NCBI RefSeq assembly: GCF_947179515.1
Contig: NC_067478.1
Coordinates: 31,980,805 to 32,044,804, forward strand
From: Apodemus sylvaticus
Lineage: Eukaryota > Chordata > Mammalia > Rodentia > Muridae
Direction of reading: 5' to 3'
DNA: 64,000 nt
Both the position numbers and the translations under genes were made by a program. This document shows, piece by piece, positions 1 to 9,869 of this stretch (the stretch's first letter is position 1; each line of letters starts with the position of its first letter). The notes under the pieces are model-generated. The model was not told the origin of the DNA and did not search any database. It worked only from the letters and a program-made list of their open reading frames with translations.

Positions 1-164
1 CACATACAACTTTTCTTCCAGGAATGTCACTGTGACACTGTAATGCCCAGACTCAGAACAGCTTAACATATGCCCCAGGTTTCTACATTTTTATTGAAGT
101 AAAAAAAAAAATAGCTTGCATGATTAAAACTAACATTGATTTCTTTCATGTTCTCGTCTCAGGA

Positions 165-400
165 ACATTCTTCCTCTGATATCATAGCTCTACCAATATA
201 TGATACAGATGAAGTAATAACAAATCTGGGTACAGTAGGAGATGAACACGGAACTTGCCTTTATTTCCTTGTCCCATTTCACATTCTTCCTCTGATATCA
301 TAGCTCTACCAATATATGATACAGATGAAGTAATAACAAATCTGGCTACAGTAGGAGATGAACACGAAACTTGCCTTTATTTCCTTGTCCCATTTCACAT
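165..400. repeat. Tandem duplication, 116-bp unit, two copies
   Basis: Copy one is 165-280 and copy two 281-396, and the match runs on four bases (ACAT) to 400. The copies differ at only two positions (GGG/GGC in the middle and CGG/CGA near the end). No known repeat family is recognised in the unit and no coding frame is preserved. The near identity points to a recent duplication. A collapsed or expanded assembly is the alternative. Confidence 0.95.
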
Positions 401-579
401 AAGGCATAGCTGTTGCCCTTTATGCACAGTGTGCAGAGCTATTCAGGATAAAGCACTTTGTACTAGATCAGTCACGCTAAGCAAGATGTAAATTTTGACA
501 AGTGTACATTGCATTGTGGGAAGGAACATTTTTAATAGAGGATTTTCTAAACCTTTTCACCTACACCATAATTCCCCCA

Positions 580-640
580 CCAAACACACACACATACACA
601 CACACACATACACACACACACAAACAAATGAACAAACAAC
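580..640. repeat. CA-rich microsatellite
   Basis: Interrupted (CA)n with ATACAC variants grading into an A-rich AAC/AAAC tail. The small open frames across it are low-complexity translation artefacts. Confidence 0.9.
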
Positions 641-794
641 AAGAACAAGAAAGCAGAAAGACCACTATGTCACCATACTGTATGTTTGGTGTTAGATACA
701 TGTGAGATAGTAACTAGGATACAGGGTGACAACAGCACCTTGCTGTATTCAAGATTTTATAACATTGCATATTGAGTTGTTTGGCAATGATTAC

Positions 795-1385
795 TTATTT
801 TTTTAAATTATCTTTAATCATTTTTTTTACAGACCAGTCATTATCCCCCTCCCAGTCTGCCTTCTGACTGTTCCTCATCCCATTCCTCCTCCCCTGTCTC
901 CAAGAGGATGTCCCAACCTCACCCTACCACCAGTCCTCCCTACTCCCTGGGGCCTTAAGTCTCTCACTGAGGCCAGACCAGGCAGTTCCCTACTGTATAT
1001 GTGTTGGGGGTCTTGTACCAGCTAGTGTCTGCTGCCTGTTTGGTGGACCAGTGTTTGAGAGATCTCAGGGCCCAGGACAGTTGAGACTGCTCATTTTCCT
1101 ATGGGTTTCCCTCCTCAACTTCTTCCAGCCTTTCCCTATTTCAACCACAGTGTTCCTTGACTTCAGGCTATTGATTGGGTGTAAGTATCTCAGTCAGTGG
1201 TTTGTAGGGCCTCTTAGGGCATGCATGTTAGGCTCTTGTCTGTAAGTACACCATAGCATAAGTAATAGTGTCAGGCTTTGGAGCCTCGCCTTGATGGATC
1301 ACAATTTGGGCCAGTCACTGGATATCCTTTCTCTCATGCTCCTCTCCATTTTTGTCCGTGCAGTTCTTTTAGACAGGAACAATTT
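795..1385 (-). mobile_element. L1 3' UTR fragment, antisense
   Basis: The sequence reads as the reverse complement of a murine L1 3' UTR: T-rich start, C-rich CCCTCCC blocks, CACTGAGGCCAGACCAGGCAG, and the later TTTTAGACAGGAACAATTTT that marks the ORF2-proximal side. The same landmarks recur in the antisense L1 copies at 3.7, 27.0, 31.8 and 47.3 kb. The copy is 5'-truncated and diverged, with no coding part. The family is probably an older Lx-type, which I cannot fix further. Confidence 0.8.
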
Positions 1386-1502
1386 TACTCTGACTAAATT
1401 ATAATTTTACTCTGAGTAAAAAATAAATTTGTTACTATATTAGTTCTATTATTAGGAACAAAAGAAATCTAATCTTTCATTCATGACAAAATATCCAGCT
1501 CA

Positions 1503-1612
1503 GTAGAAAGGAAAGAAAGGGAAGGAAGAAGTTAAGAAGGTGGGCAGAGAAAGAAAGAAAAGAGGAAGGAAGGAAGGAAGAAATGAAGGAAGGAGGGAAG
1601 GAACCAAAGAAC
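1503..1612. repeat. Purine-rich GAAA/GGAA tract
   Basis: About 110 bases, nearly all A and G on the + strand, built from imperfect GAAA, GGAA and GAAGG units. It is a polypurine microsatellite with no other content. Confidence 0.85.
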
Positions 1613-1944
1613 ATCTAAATAAATCCATTTAAATAATTCGCATGGACAATTTATCCTTAGAGATGAAGAGATAACTTATGAGTAAAAGTCTTGCAAGGGA
1701 AGAGTGAATAGCCGTGCTGGAATGCTCAGCACTTATGTGAAAAGCCAACCCCTTCAGGAAGCATCTGTCGCTCCAGCCTGTGATGGGATAGAATAGAGTG
1801 GTCAAGGGACAGGTAGATCCTCAAAACTCACTGGCCAGCTAGCTTAGTCAGTCAATTAGCTCCAACCTCAGTGAGAGACGTTGTCTCAAAAAATAATGTG
1901 GTAAATGATTGAGAAAATGCAACCAGTGATAACGTTTGACATCA
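1613..1944. other. Unassigned short interval
   Basis: No coding frame or repeat family that I can name. The right half (about 1780-1930) has the look of a degraded SINE running into the CA tract that follows, but I cannot support a family. Confidence 0.4.
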
Positions 1945-1962
1945 ACACACACACATACGCGT

Positions 1963-1998
<36 letters not shown>

Positions 1999-2081
1999 AC
2001 ACACACACACACACACGTGCACACGCACACACCCGCACACACACACCTGCACACACGCGCACACATACACATGCACGCAGG

Positions 2082-2112
<31 letters not shown>

Positions 2113-2113
2113 G
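1945..2113. repeat. (CA)n-(GA)n compound microsatellite
   Basis: A long CA tract with CG-containing variants (GTGCACACGC, CACGCGCACA) passes into a GAGA tract at about 2080-2112. Alternating purine-pyrimidine with CpG steps favours Z-DNA. Overlapping Thr/His-rich or Cys/Val-rich frames are artefacts. Confidence 0.95.
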
Positions 2114-2402
2114 TAAAATATAGGTTAGAAAATAGTGGTACTTAAAGTGTTTGGAATTAGCATTATAGAATTAGTTTCCAATTAGCAGTACTAAAATAGA
2201 GTGTTTAGAAGTTTTTCTGCTAGAAAAAAAAAACATTCGATAATTTAATAGATTTTAAAAGTTCAGCTGAAAAGGCAAATATAAATTATAATTAGAATAT
2301 TTTTAAAAATGCTTTGAAAATTTCATAGTATTTTTTTTCATGTTCACTACTGCACCATCTCCTAAACCCACCCACTTTCCTATCCACCAAAGTTTGTATA
2401 AT

Positions 2403-2404
2403 AC

Positions 2405-2443
<39 letters not shown>

Positions 2444-2460
2444 CTTCTGTCTGTCTATAT
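2403..2460. repeat. (TATC)n microsatellite
   Basis: About eleven tandem TATC units followed by TTCTGTCTGTC variants. It is a likely polymorphic tetranucleotide marker. Confidence 0.95.
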
Positions 2461-2539
2461 TTAGACAGACACTGTGTGTGTGCATGTGACATGTGTGTGA
2501 GTGTATGTATGTGTGATGAAGTTTAATATCAAATCCATG

Positions 2540-3245
2540 TAAAGAAATTTAAGTCTAGCAATATGGCTGCTCTGGAAAGAGAATCACATCCAAAGAGCTT
2601 CTAGGTCTATATGGTTCAGCAGGAATACAGTCATGCCTTGGATTACAGTCTGATCTGGCCGAAATACAGACATACCCTTAGTACACTTCTTTAATCCCAA
2701 ACAATGACATCTAATTGACATGCACGGAGTGACATATCTGAGAAAGAAAGATTTGACAGAGTGAGTCAGAAACAGGATGCACCCAACTCTCACAAGAACA
2801 ATATGGGAAAGAGGCTACTTAAGAACAGTGACAAATGAGTGAGGGTGGAGGGTGGTTCATTGTGTGCAGTTCAATTGAGGGCAGTGCAGTGCAGTGCAGT
2901 GCAGTGGTATTGAGTAGAATTCAGTCAGTTTAGCCAGGTGAGTTGAGTTCAGTGAGTCAGTGCTGTGGAGTTTAGTTCATGCAGTTCAGTGCAGGTCAGC
3001 AGACACAGTTGAAGAAGGAGCCAGAAGATTAGAACAAATCACCAGAGTTACCTTGAGGCTAAGCAGTGAGAAGGCAAGAGACGCCAAATTGAATCAATCA
3101 GCTTGGAGAGGAGTGTTGAGCCAGAACAGCTGACTTAAATCAGCTAGCCAGAGATCAGAAAGATCTAGAGTGAGCTTATTCAGCAGTAAGCCCTTAAGGC
3201 AACAATCACATCTGGTGAATAAAAGTTACTTTTACAAATCCCCCA
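2540..3245 (+). mobile_element. Rodent LTR-like element (family not named)
   Basis: This stretch matches the reverse complement of 24,726-25,330 over several blocks: the ATGGCTGCTC block near 2562, CACATCCAAAG near 2586, AAAGATTTGACA near 2748 and GATGCACCCAACTCTCA near 2774. Sharing between two distant sites in opposite orientation shows it is a dispersed repeat. It contains a run of GCAGT repeats (2881-2906), a GAATAAAAG polyadenylation-like block near 3219, and no reading frame. The layout suits a rodent ERV LTR of the RMER type. That assignment is inference. Confidence 0.55.
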
Positions 3246-3700
3246 AACTGTCATATGTTAATTAATTAGAAAGACATACAGAAAAAAAAAACTGCACATG
3301 CCATTAGCATAGACATGGTTAGTGTTGAGTGATACTATTGCTGGGGAGAGGTGAACACACACCTACTAACCCCAGATAGAAAAGTAACAGCGATCCAAGA
3401 TATGAATAGTGCCTATAGAAGACCCGCACATGTGAATACTAACTAGATAAGACCTGTGCAAGCTCAAGCCAGTCAAAATTTTAGCATGGTTCACAGAGGG
3501 GTTCATGAGTTCTCACCCCTATCTGAATAGCTATGAACAGTGTGTGTGTGTGTGTGTGTGTACAGTACACAGACACAGTGCATTTTATTAAATCATGACA
3601 ATAAGTCCTTAACTGGCTTAACAGTAATGTTTGGAACCAGCTAGTTCTTCTTTTACTGTACAATAACAGATTCCTTCTGTCTGTGTTACTTGTTTGTTTA
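3246..3700. other. Unassigned interval with short (TG)n
   Basis: AT-rich, with a 21-bp TG run at about 3541-3561. I see no gene or nameable repeat before the antisense L1 begins near 3,700. Confidence 0.4.
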
Positions 3701-4734
3701 TTAATCATTTCATTCGTTTACATCTCAAATGATATCCCACTTTTGAGTTACCCCTCCACCAATACCCCATCCTACATCTGCCCTCCCCTCACTCCTTTGC
3801 CTATATGAAGGTGCACCCACCCACCCACCCTCTCCCACCCCACCACTCCAGCATCTTCCTCTGCTGGGGCAATAAACCTCCCAAGTACCAAGGGTCTCCC
3901 CTCCAATTGCTGTCAGGTGAGGCCATCCAATGCTATATCAGTATCTGGAGCAATGGATCCCTCCAGGTACAATCCTTGGTTGGTGGTCTAGTCTCTCAGA
4001 GAATTGGGTGGTCAGTTCAGCCTATGTTGTTCTTCCAATGGGGTTGTGATCCCTCTCTGCTCCTCCAGTCCTTCTGCCAACTCCCCTACCAGGTTCCCTA
4101 AGCTCAGTCTGAGAGTTGGCTCCAAGTATCCATGTCTGCATTGGTTAGTTGCAGGTTCCTGTCCCCAAGTGCTTGTAAACCACGGCAACAGTGTTGAGTT
4201 TGGTGTCCACAGACATGATGCATCCTTAGGTTGGGCAGTCCCTGGTTGGCCCTTCCTTCATCTCTGTCCCATTTTTTGGTTCCTGTCCTTCCTTTGGACA
4301 GGAACATTTCTGGGTTAAAAACTTTGAGATGCATGGGTGGTCCCATCCAGCTACCAGGGGCAAAGCCAATAAACTGGAGGTGGTTGCAACAGTTTCTGTC
4401 TCTCCCCTTCTCTGAGCATTTTGGCTAAAATCATCCCTCTTGGGTCCTGGGAGCCTCTCATTTCTCTGGTGTCTGGGACCTCCAGTGGCTATCCCCAATC
4501 CCTCCTCTCCTCTGCTACATATTTTTGTTCAATTTCCTGATCCTCTGTACATCTCTCACATCTCCTCCAGTTCCTGATACTACCCTCCTTATTTCCTAAC
4601 CCTCCTCTCTTCCTCTCAGGTGCCCCTCTCCCTATTCCTCCCATAATCATCCTGTTTCCCCCTTAATGCAAGACTGAAGAATCTACACTCTGGTCTTCCT
4701 TCCTTCTAAGCTCCATATGGTCTGTGGGTTGTAT
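3700..4734 (-). mobile_element. L1, antisense: 3' UTR part (left of provirus)
   Basis: Reverse complement of a murine L1 3' UTR, starting at TTTACATCTCAAATG (the usual antisense start after the A-tail) and running through the CTTTGGACAGGAACATTTCTGGG and CCATATGGTCTGTG landmarks. It stops abruptly at 4734, where the provirus begins. The same L1 resumes at 9876 after one copy of the hexamer TTGTAT. The open frames in it are antisense to UTR and have no function. It is an older, diverged copy that served as landing site for the provirus. Confidence 0.85.
4729..4734. repeat. Target site duplication, left copy
   Basis: TTGTAT directly before the 5' LTR, repeated directly after the 3' LTR at 9870-9875. 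A 6-bp duplication is typical of class II (ERVK-type) integration. Confidence 0.95.
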
Positions 4735-5150
4735 TGTACAGAGCCATATTGGGGCAGTCTTGCACTTGGTCAGAGTTTGACTTTGGTCAAGGTTAACTTC
4801 TCCCAGTTAGCCAGGATTCTGCTCCACTTAGGGTGGAGCGCACGTAGTAAAGGTTAAGTTCATTGTTCTTCCTGGTATAGGGATTCCTGAATTAAACAGG
4901 TGACCCACCCAGCTGCCGGAGCAGTCAAGACGAAGACCTCCAAGAGAAGCTAGACAACTTCCACCGGAACTCAGCCTGGAGTCTGGGGGGAGGGTTTGCC
5001 CAAACTGTTAAAAGGTCCGGCGCCATTAAAGTTTACGGCTTTGATCAGTGAACATTGACTTAGCCGTACTTTCATTTCGCCGCTCTTCCCTATGACCCCA
5101 AAATTCTCTCAACAGGTAACCTGGTTTACATGTAGCTGCTGGCGGCTACA
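4735..5150 (+). repeat. 5' LTR of the provirus
   Basis: 416 bp, TGTACAGAG... to ...GGCGGCTACA. Candidate core elements are a TTAAAA TATA-like box near 5009-5014 and an ATTAAA polyadenylation signal at 5025-5030; the U3/R/U5 borders cannot be placed from sequence alone. It carries CpG sites (GGCGCC, TTTCGCCGC) and a CACGTAG block. It would drive transcription of the element on the + strand. Confidence 0.95.
5025..5030 (+). promoter_or_regulatory. Putative polyadenylation signal ATTAAA in LTR
   Basis: The only ATTAAA/AATAAA-type hexamer in the right half of the LTR; an identical copy in the 3' LTR falls at 9744-9749. Assigned by position and consensus only. Confidence 0.5.
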
Positions 5151-5153
5151 TAG

Positions 5154-5171
5154 TGGCGCCCAACGTGGGGC
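5154..5171 (+). promoter_or_regulatory. Primer-binding site, tRNA-Lys1,2
   Basis: TGGCGCCCAACGTGGGGC lies three bases after the 5' LTR and is the full 18-nt complement of the 3' end of tRNA-Lys1,2. Betaretroviruses and many ERVK elements use this primer to start minus-strand DNA synthesis. It is perfectly preserved, as expected of a young copy. Confidence 0.95.
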
Positions 5172-5211
5172 GACCTGGCACGAGAGAATTTCTTGAGGTA
5201 GCCCTATCCAG

Positions 5212-5221
5212 CGAAGCTTCG
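5212..5221. repeat. Leader palindrome CGAAGCTTCG
   Basis: A perfect 10-bp palindrome 41 bases after the primer-binding site. It could be the apex of a leader hairpin or a kissing-loop sequence in the RNA. Function is inferred only. Confidence 0.6.
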
Positions 5222-5250
5222 TGGAAAAGGTGAAAATTAATGGTGTCCGC

Positions 5251-5258
5251 ACGGTAAG
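5251..5258 (+). promoter_or_regulatory. Candidate major splice donor
   Basis: ACG|GTAAG with the break at 5253/5254, about 80 bases after the primer-binding site, where retroviruses keep their leader splice donor. It is a strong consensus match (GTAAG). With no env frame downstream, spliced products would be non-coding. Confidence 0.55.
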
Positions 5259-5274
5259 CAACATAGAGGGCAAA

Positions 5275-5286
5275 ACTAGCGCTAGT
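5275..5286. repeat. Leader palindrome ACTAGCGCTAGT
   Basis: A perfect 12-bp palindrome with a GCGC centre, 104 bases past the primer-binding site and just after the splice donor. Self-complementary leader sequences of this kind act as dimer initiation sites in known retroviruses. The role here is inferred from position and symmetry. Confidence 0.6.
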
Positions 5287-5406
5287 GAATTCGTGTCTAT
5301 GGTTGTGAGTGCAGGAATGGATACAGTTTTTCAAGCATACTGCGTGGACCCAGCGCAGGACTGCTTGGGTTGATAAGATAGGGAAATATGGGGAAGGAAT
5401 TTGGTA

Positions 5407-5500
5407 GGCATTTGCCCAAAGCTCGTAAGAGCTGATTTCGGCGAAAAGAAAGGGGTTTTTAAAAATAGGCATATGTCCACAGCTTCTAAGAGCTGTTTAA
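5407..5500 (+). repeat. Two tandem leader hairpins, 61-bp spacing
   Basis: A ~33-bp motif (GGCATTTG... and GGCATATG...) is repeated 61 bases apart. Each copy holds a short stem-loop: 5420-5433 is AGCTC-GTAA-GAGCT, a perfect 5-bp stem closed by a GNRA-type loop (GUAA in RNA). 5481-5494 is AGCTT-CTAA-GAGCT with one G-U pair. Paired stem-loops after the splice donor resemble retroviral packaging signals. A 15-codon frame starting MGKEFG at 5388 runs into the first hairpin and stops; it could be a gag-start relic. Confidence 0.5.
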
Positions 5501-5847
5501 AGAGGAAAATGGATGCAATTGCTTAACAAGCACGCTTAACTTTCTGTGTATCTTTCCGTGTTTGTCCCGGTGCATCGACTGTCTATGTGTATGTTTATGT
5601 CCTCTCTGTGTCTTTGTGTGAATGACTGTTTCATGTTAAAAAGAAAAAATTGGTAAAGATTACATCTGCTGGTAACCTTTTGAGCTAGCCACAGTTTGTG
5701 TGGGGATTGATTCAAAGCCACGCTGCAGCAGCGTAGCTCACTCACCCAAGACAGAAACATGGCTGGGGAAAAAGCCGCTCTTAAAAGCCCAGAAACCTCG
5801 AGATTTGGGAAGACTTTGGTTTGGCTTGTGAAATTCATGTAGTCGCT

Positions 5848-6190
5848 TTATACTTGTTTTTAATTGGTTTTAATGATATAAGGCTTTACATTTCTTGACT
5901 AAAGAGTTATAAATTAATTGGTTATTATGTAAAAGGTATAGTGTTATTAAGAAAAGGTTAGTTTAAAACTGGTAATTCAGTGTTAGAGCCATCTTAACTA
6001 ACTACACGTGGCCTAACGCCACTCATGCTTTGTTCTTGTTTATAATTGGATTTAAAGGTATATTTTGCATGTCTTGACTATAGAGTATTGGCTTAAGTCA
6101 CTGCACATGATTTAAAAGGTATAATGTTATTAACAAAAGTTAGGTTAAGGCTGGTAGTTTAGGGTAGTCGCCATTTTGAACACGTGGCAT
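5848..6190 (+). repeat. Diverged ~181-bp duplication inside the provirus
   Basis: The block beginning ACTTGTTTTTAATTGG (5852) recurs as TTCTTGTTTATAATTGG (6033). Both continue through a CTTGACTA block, AAAAGGTATA.TGTTATTAA, a GTTAG.TTAA block and a GGTA.TT block. The two copies are clearly related but diverged, so this duplication is older than the insertion and belongs to the family. Confidence 0.7.
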
Positions 6191-6300
6191 GATGGTTAAG
6201 GCTGGTAGTTTAGGGTAGTCGCCATTTTGAACACGTGGCATGACGATTAAGGCTGGTAGTTTAGGGTAGTCGCCATTTTGAACACCACGTGGCATGACGC
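6145..6300 (+). repeat. Three tandem 51-bp repeats with CGCCATTTTG and CACGTG
   Basis: Units start at 6145, 6196 and 6247. Each contains GTCGCCATTTTGAA followed by CACGTGGCATGA; the third has a 3-bp insertion (ACACCACGTGG). CGCCATTTT fits the YY1 core (CCATNTT) and CACGTG is the palindromic E-box. Spacing within the unit is constant. The array sits about 1 kb into the internal region and could act as an enhancer or as a silencing target. That function is inferred. Confidence 0.85.
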
Positions 6301-7075
6301 AATCCAGGAAATACAGGCCTTTAAGACGCTCCTAAATTGGCATGGTGTTTCATGTGAATCTTGGCCTGGAGATTAGACTTAATGAAGATTAAGATCTAAA
6401 ATATTGTCTCTTTAATAAGTTACACTGTTATACACTTGAACATAAGAACTGGCATACAAACCTTGTGCTGTAAATATGTGTTTGCCATTAATTTTAAAGA
6501 AAATAGATTGTTTAAAATTGAGATTTGCTTCCAAAATTACAATTGTGCTCTAATATTGCAAGAAAACATTGAGTTACAATAAAAATCAGTGTGTCATTGG
6601 CTACAGTTTTCAGTTTGCAGGCTCGTAATTGTTAACATTTTGTAATTAAGATAATTTTGAGAGTGATACAGCTATGGGTTTTAGGGGCCCATTGCCACTT
6701 TTCCACAAGTTTATAGGCTACAATGGTAGGAGCAAAATTTAACCCTCCAAAATTAAAAAGGAGATCTCAGTGAAAATGTATTTGATATCAAGTAGGTTCC
6801 TTTGACCATGAAATTACAGGCTTCTTTTGTTTAATCCTTAAATTGTCCTTGTAGGTTTGGGTCTGGTCTTAGATAAAAGGCTCAGATTAGAAGATATTTA
6901 CATTTGAGGAATCTCATACAATGTCCTTGCCAAGGACTCAAGGTGGATCCTAGGGCAGATAAAAAATTTACATTTGAGTTAATGCAAAGCTTAGAGCTGC
7001 CTCAGGGGAAGCTAGTGAGGAAGTTTTGAGAAATTGTTTCTGCCTTACAGGCCCCACCTAGGGAGTGTTTGGCTT

Positions 7076-7101
7076 AAAAAAAAAAAAAAAAAAAAAAAAA
7101 A
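7076..7101. repeat. 26-bp poly(A) run inside the provirus
   Basis: An uninterrupted A run in the internal region with no repeat body that I can recognise on its left. It may be a homopolymer expansion or the scar of a captured retrocopy. Confidence 0.7.
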
Positions 7102-9436
7102 GGTTTTTGACTTATCCAGGTGTGGGTTAAAATGCAGTTCAAATCTATGAAAGGTCAAGGAGGCTATAAAAGCATTAACATTTGGCCTGTCTACTCCCTA
7201 TAAAATTATTGTAAATTTAAAGGGTTGGTTTTTTGCTTTACATTCTGATAATTATAAAAGCATTTGCTTCTAATTTTAAAGAAACAACAAAGCAATTTCA
7301 TTAGAAAGTTTTTGCCTCAAGGAATGGCTAACAGCCTTACGTCCTATGAGAAAAAATGTTTGTCTCTCTTTCAATACAAGAGTTAGGATCTTACATTTTT
7401 CAGTGTATAATGTTCATGGAATGTTTGTTACAGGCCTTTGCTCTAACTATGGACTTTTAGAATTTTTAGGTAAATGATTTTCAAAGGTTGTTAGGATATA
7501 TTAATTGGCTTTATCTTATTTACCTCATTTTAAGCTTGCCACAGAAGGTCTTAAACCTCTGTTTTCAAGGTAGGAAACGTTTGTTCCTTGCTTCAAGCAA
7601 CAATCAAATTTATTATTAATGGTTGGTCTATTACATGGCAAGCATTTTTAGGCAAAATTAATAATTGTTATCCAAAAGATAATTTGTACTATCAGATCAC
7701 ATGTTTATTCCTTTAAGTTTCTCCCTGCTTCAACACAGATACCTGAATTGGGTGCTATAGCAGCTATTTTTAAGATGTTAAAGGTCAAGCTTTTAATAAT
7801 AGTAGATATACATAGCTCATGGTTTATAATTGCTTAAGATTGGTCCATTTTTAATACTGCTAATTCTTAATTTCTACAGTTTATACAAATGTGATTCAAA
7901 TTTCTAAGAACAAAGGATATGTTCTCTAAATGACTGTCCTTTAGGTATTTGAAATAATTTTATATTTTGTACACATCAAATTATAAAGATTTGTTCTTGA
8001 TGTCCTCAATTTCTACCTCTACCACGTAATGGTGTTAATCCTAGAGGACTTAGTTATTACAGATAAATGATATTCATATTTCTAATTTAAAAGATAAAAA
8101 AAAATATGTACATGTGACTAATGATTCATTTTTAGGCTGTCTAGTTGCAACTGCTCTAACAGAAAAAGCAACTATATTTTATATAATTACATAGTTATTG
8201 CCTATGTTATGGTTTATACTTTGTGTTCCAACTTAAATTAATAAAACAATATCTTCTTGGAAGAAAGAAGAGAGGGGAAATTGTGTCCCTGTGCATATAA
8301 TTTAAATTATGCTTACATGTTTTTAAGAAAATTTTAAAATTTTAAAATTGGATGCCAAGAAACTCCTTGCTAAATGTATATGACATCTTGTAATTAGACA
8401 TATTGATGTCTAGGTGAAATGAAGGAATTCACTTACTAACATATGCCATGATCCTGATTTAATATTGGGGGAGAAGGCATGTCCTCTGTTTTTTCCACAG
8501 AATGCTGCAGAAGATATGCTGACTGTGTGCTTGCTGAATGCCCAGACCATGGTAACATAAGAGCTATATTGGATATATGTTCTTGACTTACCTCAATTGT
8601 TAAATGTCCCAGGTTAGATAAATTGCCTAGCTTCAAGCTTTTAGACTTTGTGGGACAGAAAATAGAGACTGTTATGCTAGCTTAGGAAAAATTAATTAGA
8701 AGAGTTAAAATGACTCTTCTCCTTATTGTGCTCAGCTGACTCAACCATAGACTAGTCTAGAAATAATCCCAATATTGAAGATTCCAATTTTGAAGATGGC
8801 TAACAATCTTCAGCCAGCTGTGTTAATTTAACATATAGTCTCCACTTTTCCTGAGAAGTAACAGCTTAATTCTTGATTCACAAGGCTACCTCTCCCACCT
8901 CAGAGGCCAAGCCTTGGGTCCTTAAAGTTGTTAATTTACAACTGAATTGGATACTTCTGGGACAAGTTAATCCTATTCCACCTTTAACTCTTGACCTTGT
9001 CTGTTAAGCAGACTGGCTGTCTCCACCCAGGCTCACCTGGATGGAGAGATTACATGTCTGTTAAAGACACTTGCAGACCCCCCTGGCTTCAAAACTTACA
9101 CAAGTGGATCTCCAAAGAGGGAGCCACATAGAACTCAGATCTATGTGTGTTTGTTTATGAACAAACATGGGTACCAGCGAGACGTGCGAGGCAAAGCACT
9201 GCATGGGGAGGTGAATTTCTGCTTCTGAGTCCCCAGGAAGTACACCTAATTGCATAGGGGTTAACGTCGAGAGGCTGTCCTTAAAATAATAAGGGAGCCT
9301 ATTACCCCTCCTCTGAAAAAGACGTTATACAATATTTAAGAGGAATTACGGTCAATGCTTCCCCTCCTGGTTAAGGCCCGCCTTCTTATGAAGGATATTT
9401 ATCCACTTGTTTTCTACCTCCTCGTGTTCAAATTAA

Positions 9437-9453
9437 TAAAAAAAGGGAGGACA
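9437..9453 (+). promoter_or_regulatory. Polypurine tract before 3' LTR
   Basis: AAAAAAAGGGAGGA followed by CA directly before the 3' LTR. It is the purine tract expected to prime plus-strand DNA synthesis. It is preserved without interruption. Confidence 0.8.
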
Positions 9454-9869
9454 TGTACAGAGCCATATTGGGGCAGTCTTGCACTTGGTCAGAGTTTGAC
9501 TTTGGTCAAGGTTAACTTCTCCCAGTTAGCCAGGATTCTGCTCCACTTAGGGTGGAGCGCACGTAGTAAAGGTTAAGTTCATTGTTCTTCCTGGTATAGG
9601 GATTCCTGAATTAAACAGGTGACCCACCCAGCTGCCGGAGCAGTCAAGACGAAGACCTCCAAGAGAAGCTAGACAACTTCCACCGGAACTCAGCCTGGAG
9701 TCTGGGGGGAGGGTTTGCCCAAACTGTTAAAAGGTCCGGCGCCATTAAAGTTTACGGCTTTGATCAGTGAACATTGACTTAGCCGTACTTTCATTTCGCC
9801 GCTCTTCCCTATGACCCCAAAATTCTCTCAACAGGTAACCTGGTTTACATGTAGCTGCTGGCGGCTACA
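9454..9869 (+). repeat. 3' LTR of the provirus
   Basis: 416 bp, identical to 4735-5150 in a block-by-block comparison. It would provide polyadenylation for the element and could act as a promoter reading rightward into the L1 beyond. Confidence 0.95.

Larger units (their letters stand above)
4735..9869 (+). mobile_element. Complete non-coding class II (ERVK-type) endogenous retrovirus
   Basis: A 5,135-bp provirus: 416-bp LTR, 4,303-bp internal region, 416-bp LTR. The LTRs are identical base for base on my reading and start TGT, end ACA. A primer-binding site for tRNA-Lys1,2 follows the 5' LTR and a purine tract precedes the 3' LTR. A 6-bp duplication of host L1 flanks it. The internal region has no open frame of gag, pro, pol or env character in any frame, so it is non-autonomous and could move only with proteins supplied in trans, as known for mouse ETn elements and their MusD helpers. 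Identical LTRs imply a recent insertion unless gene conversion has homogenised them. A related but diverged solo LTR lies at 50,227. I cannot name the family. Confidence 0.93.

Noticed and set aside
1848..2145. Frames of His/Thr or Cys/Val repeats around CA tracts (also at 54.9 and 30.5 kb)
   Set aside because: Direct translation of dinucleotide repeats; no coding evidence.
2881..2906. Run of GCAGT pentamers that could be a CRISPR-like or regulatory array
   Set aside because: Five short units inside an LTR-like repeat with no spacers; it is a simple microsatellite.
3805..4498. Overlapping frames of 80-104 codons on both strands
   Set aside because: All lie in the antisense L1 3' UTR, whose C- and G-rich composition leaves few stops.
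4735..5150. Segmental duplication as an explanation of the two identical 416-bp blocks at 4.7 and 9.5 kb
   Set aside because: TGT...ACA ends, adjacent primer site and purine tract, and the exact 6-bp host duplication fit LTRs of one provirus.
5146..5838. Minus-strand frames of 100-108 codons at the left of the provirus interior
   Set aside because: They run antisense to the retroviral leader and primer site and show no retroviral or host motif. A short non-coding region with few stops explains them.
5848..6300. Spaced repeats in the provirus interior considered as a CRISPR-type array
   Set aside because: The units are contiguous 51-bp tandem repeats without unique spacers, inside a mammalian retroelement.
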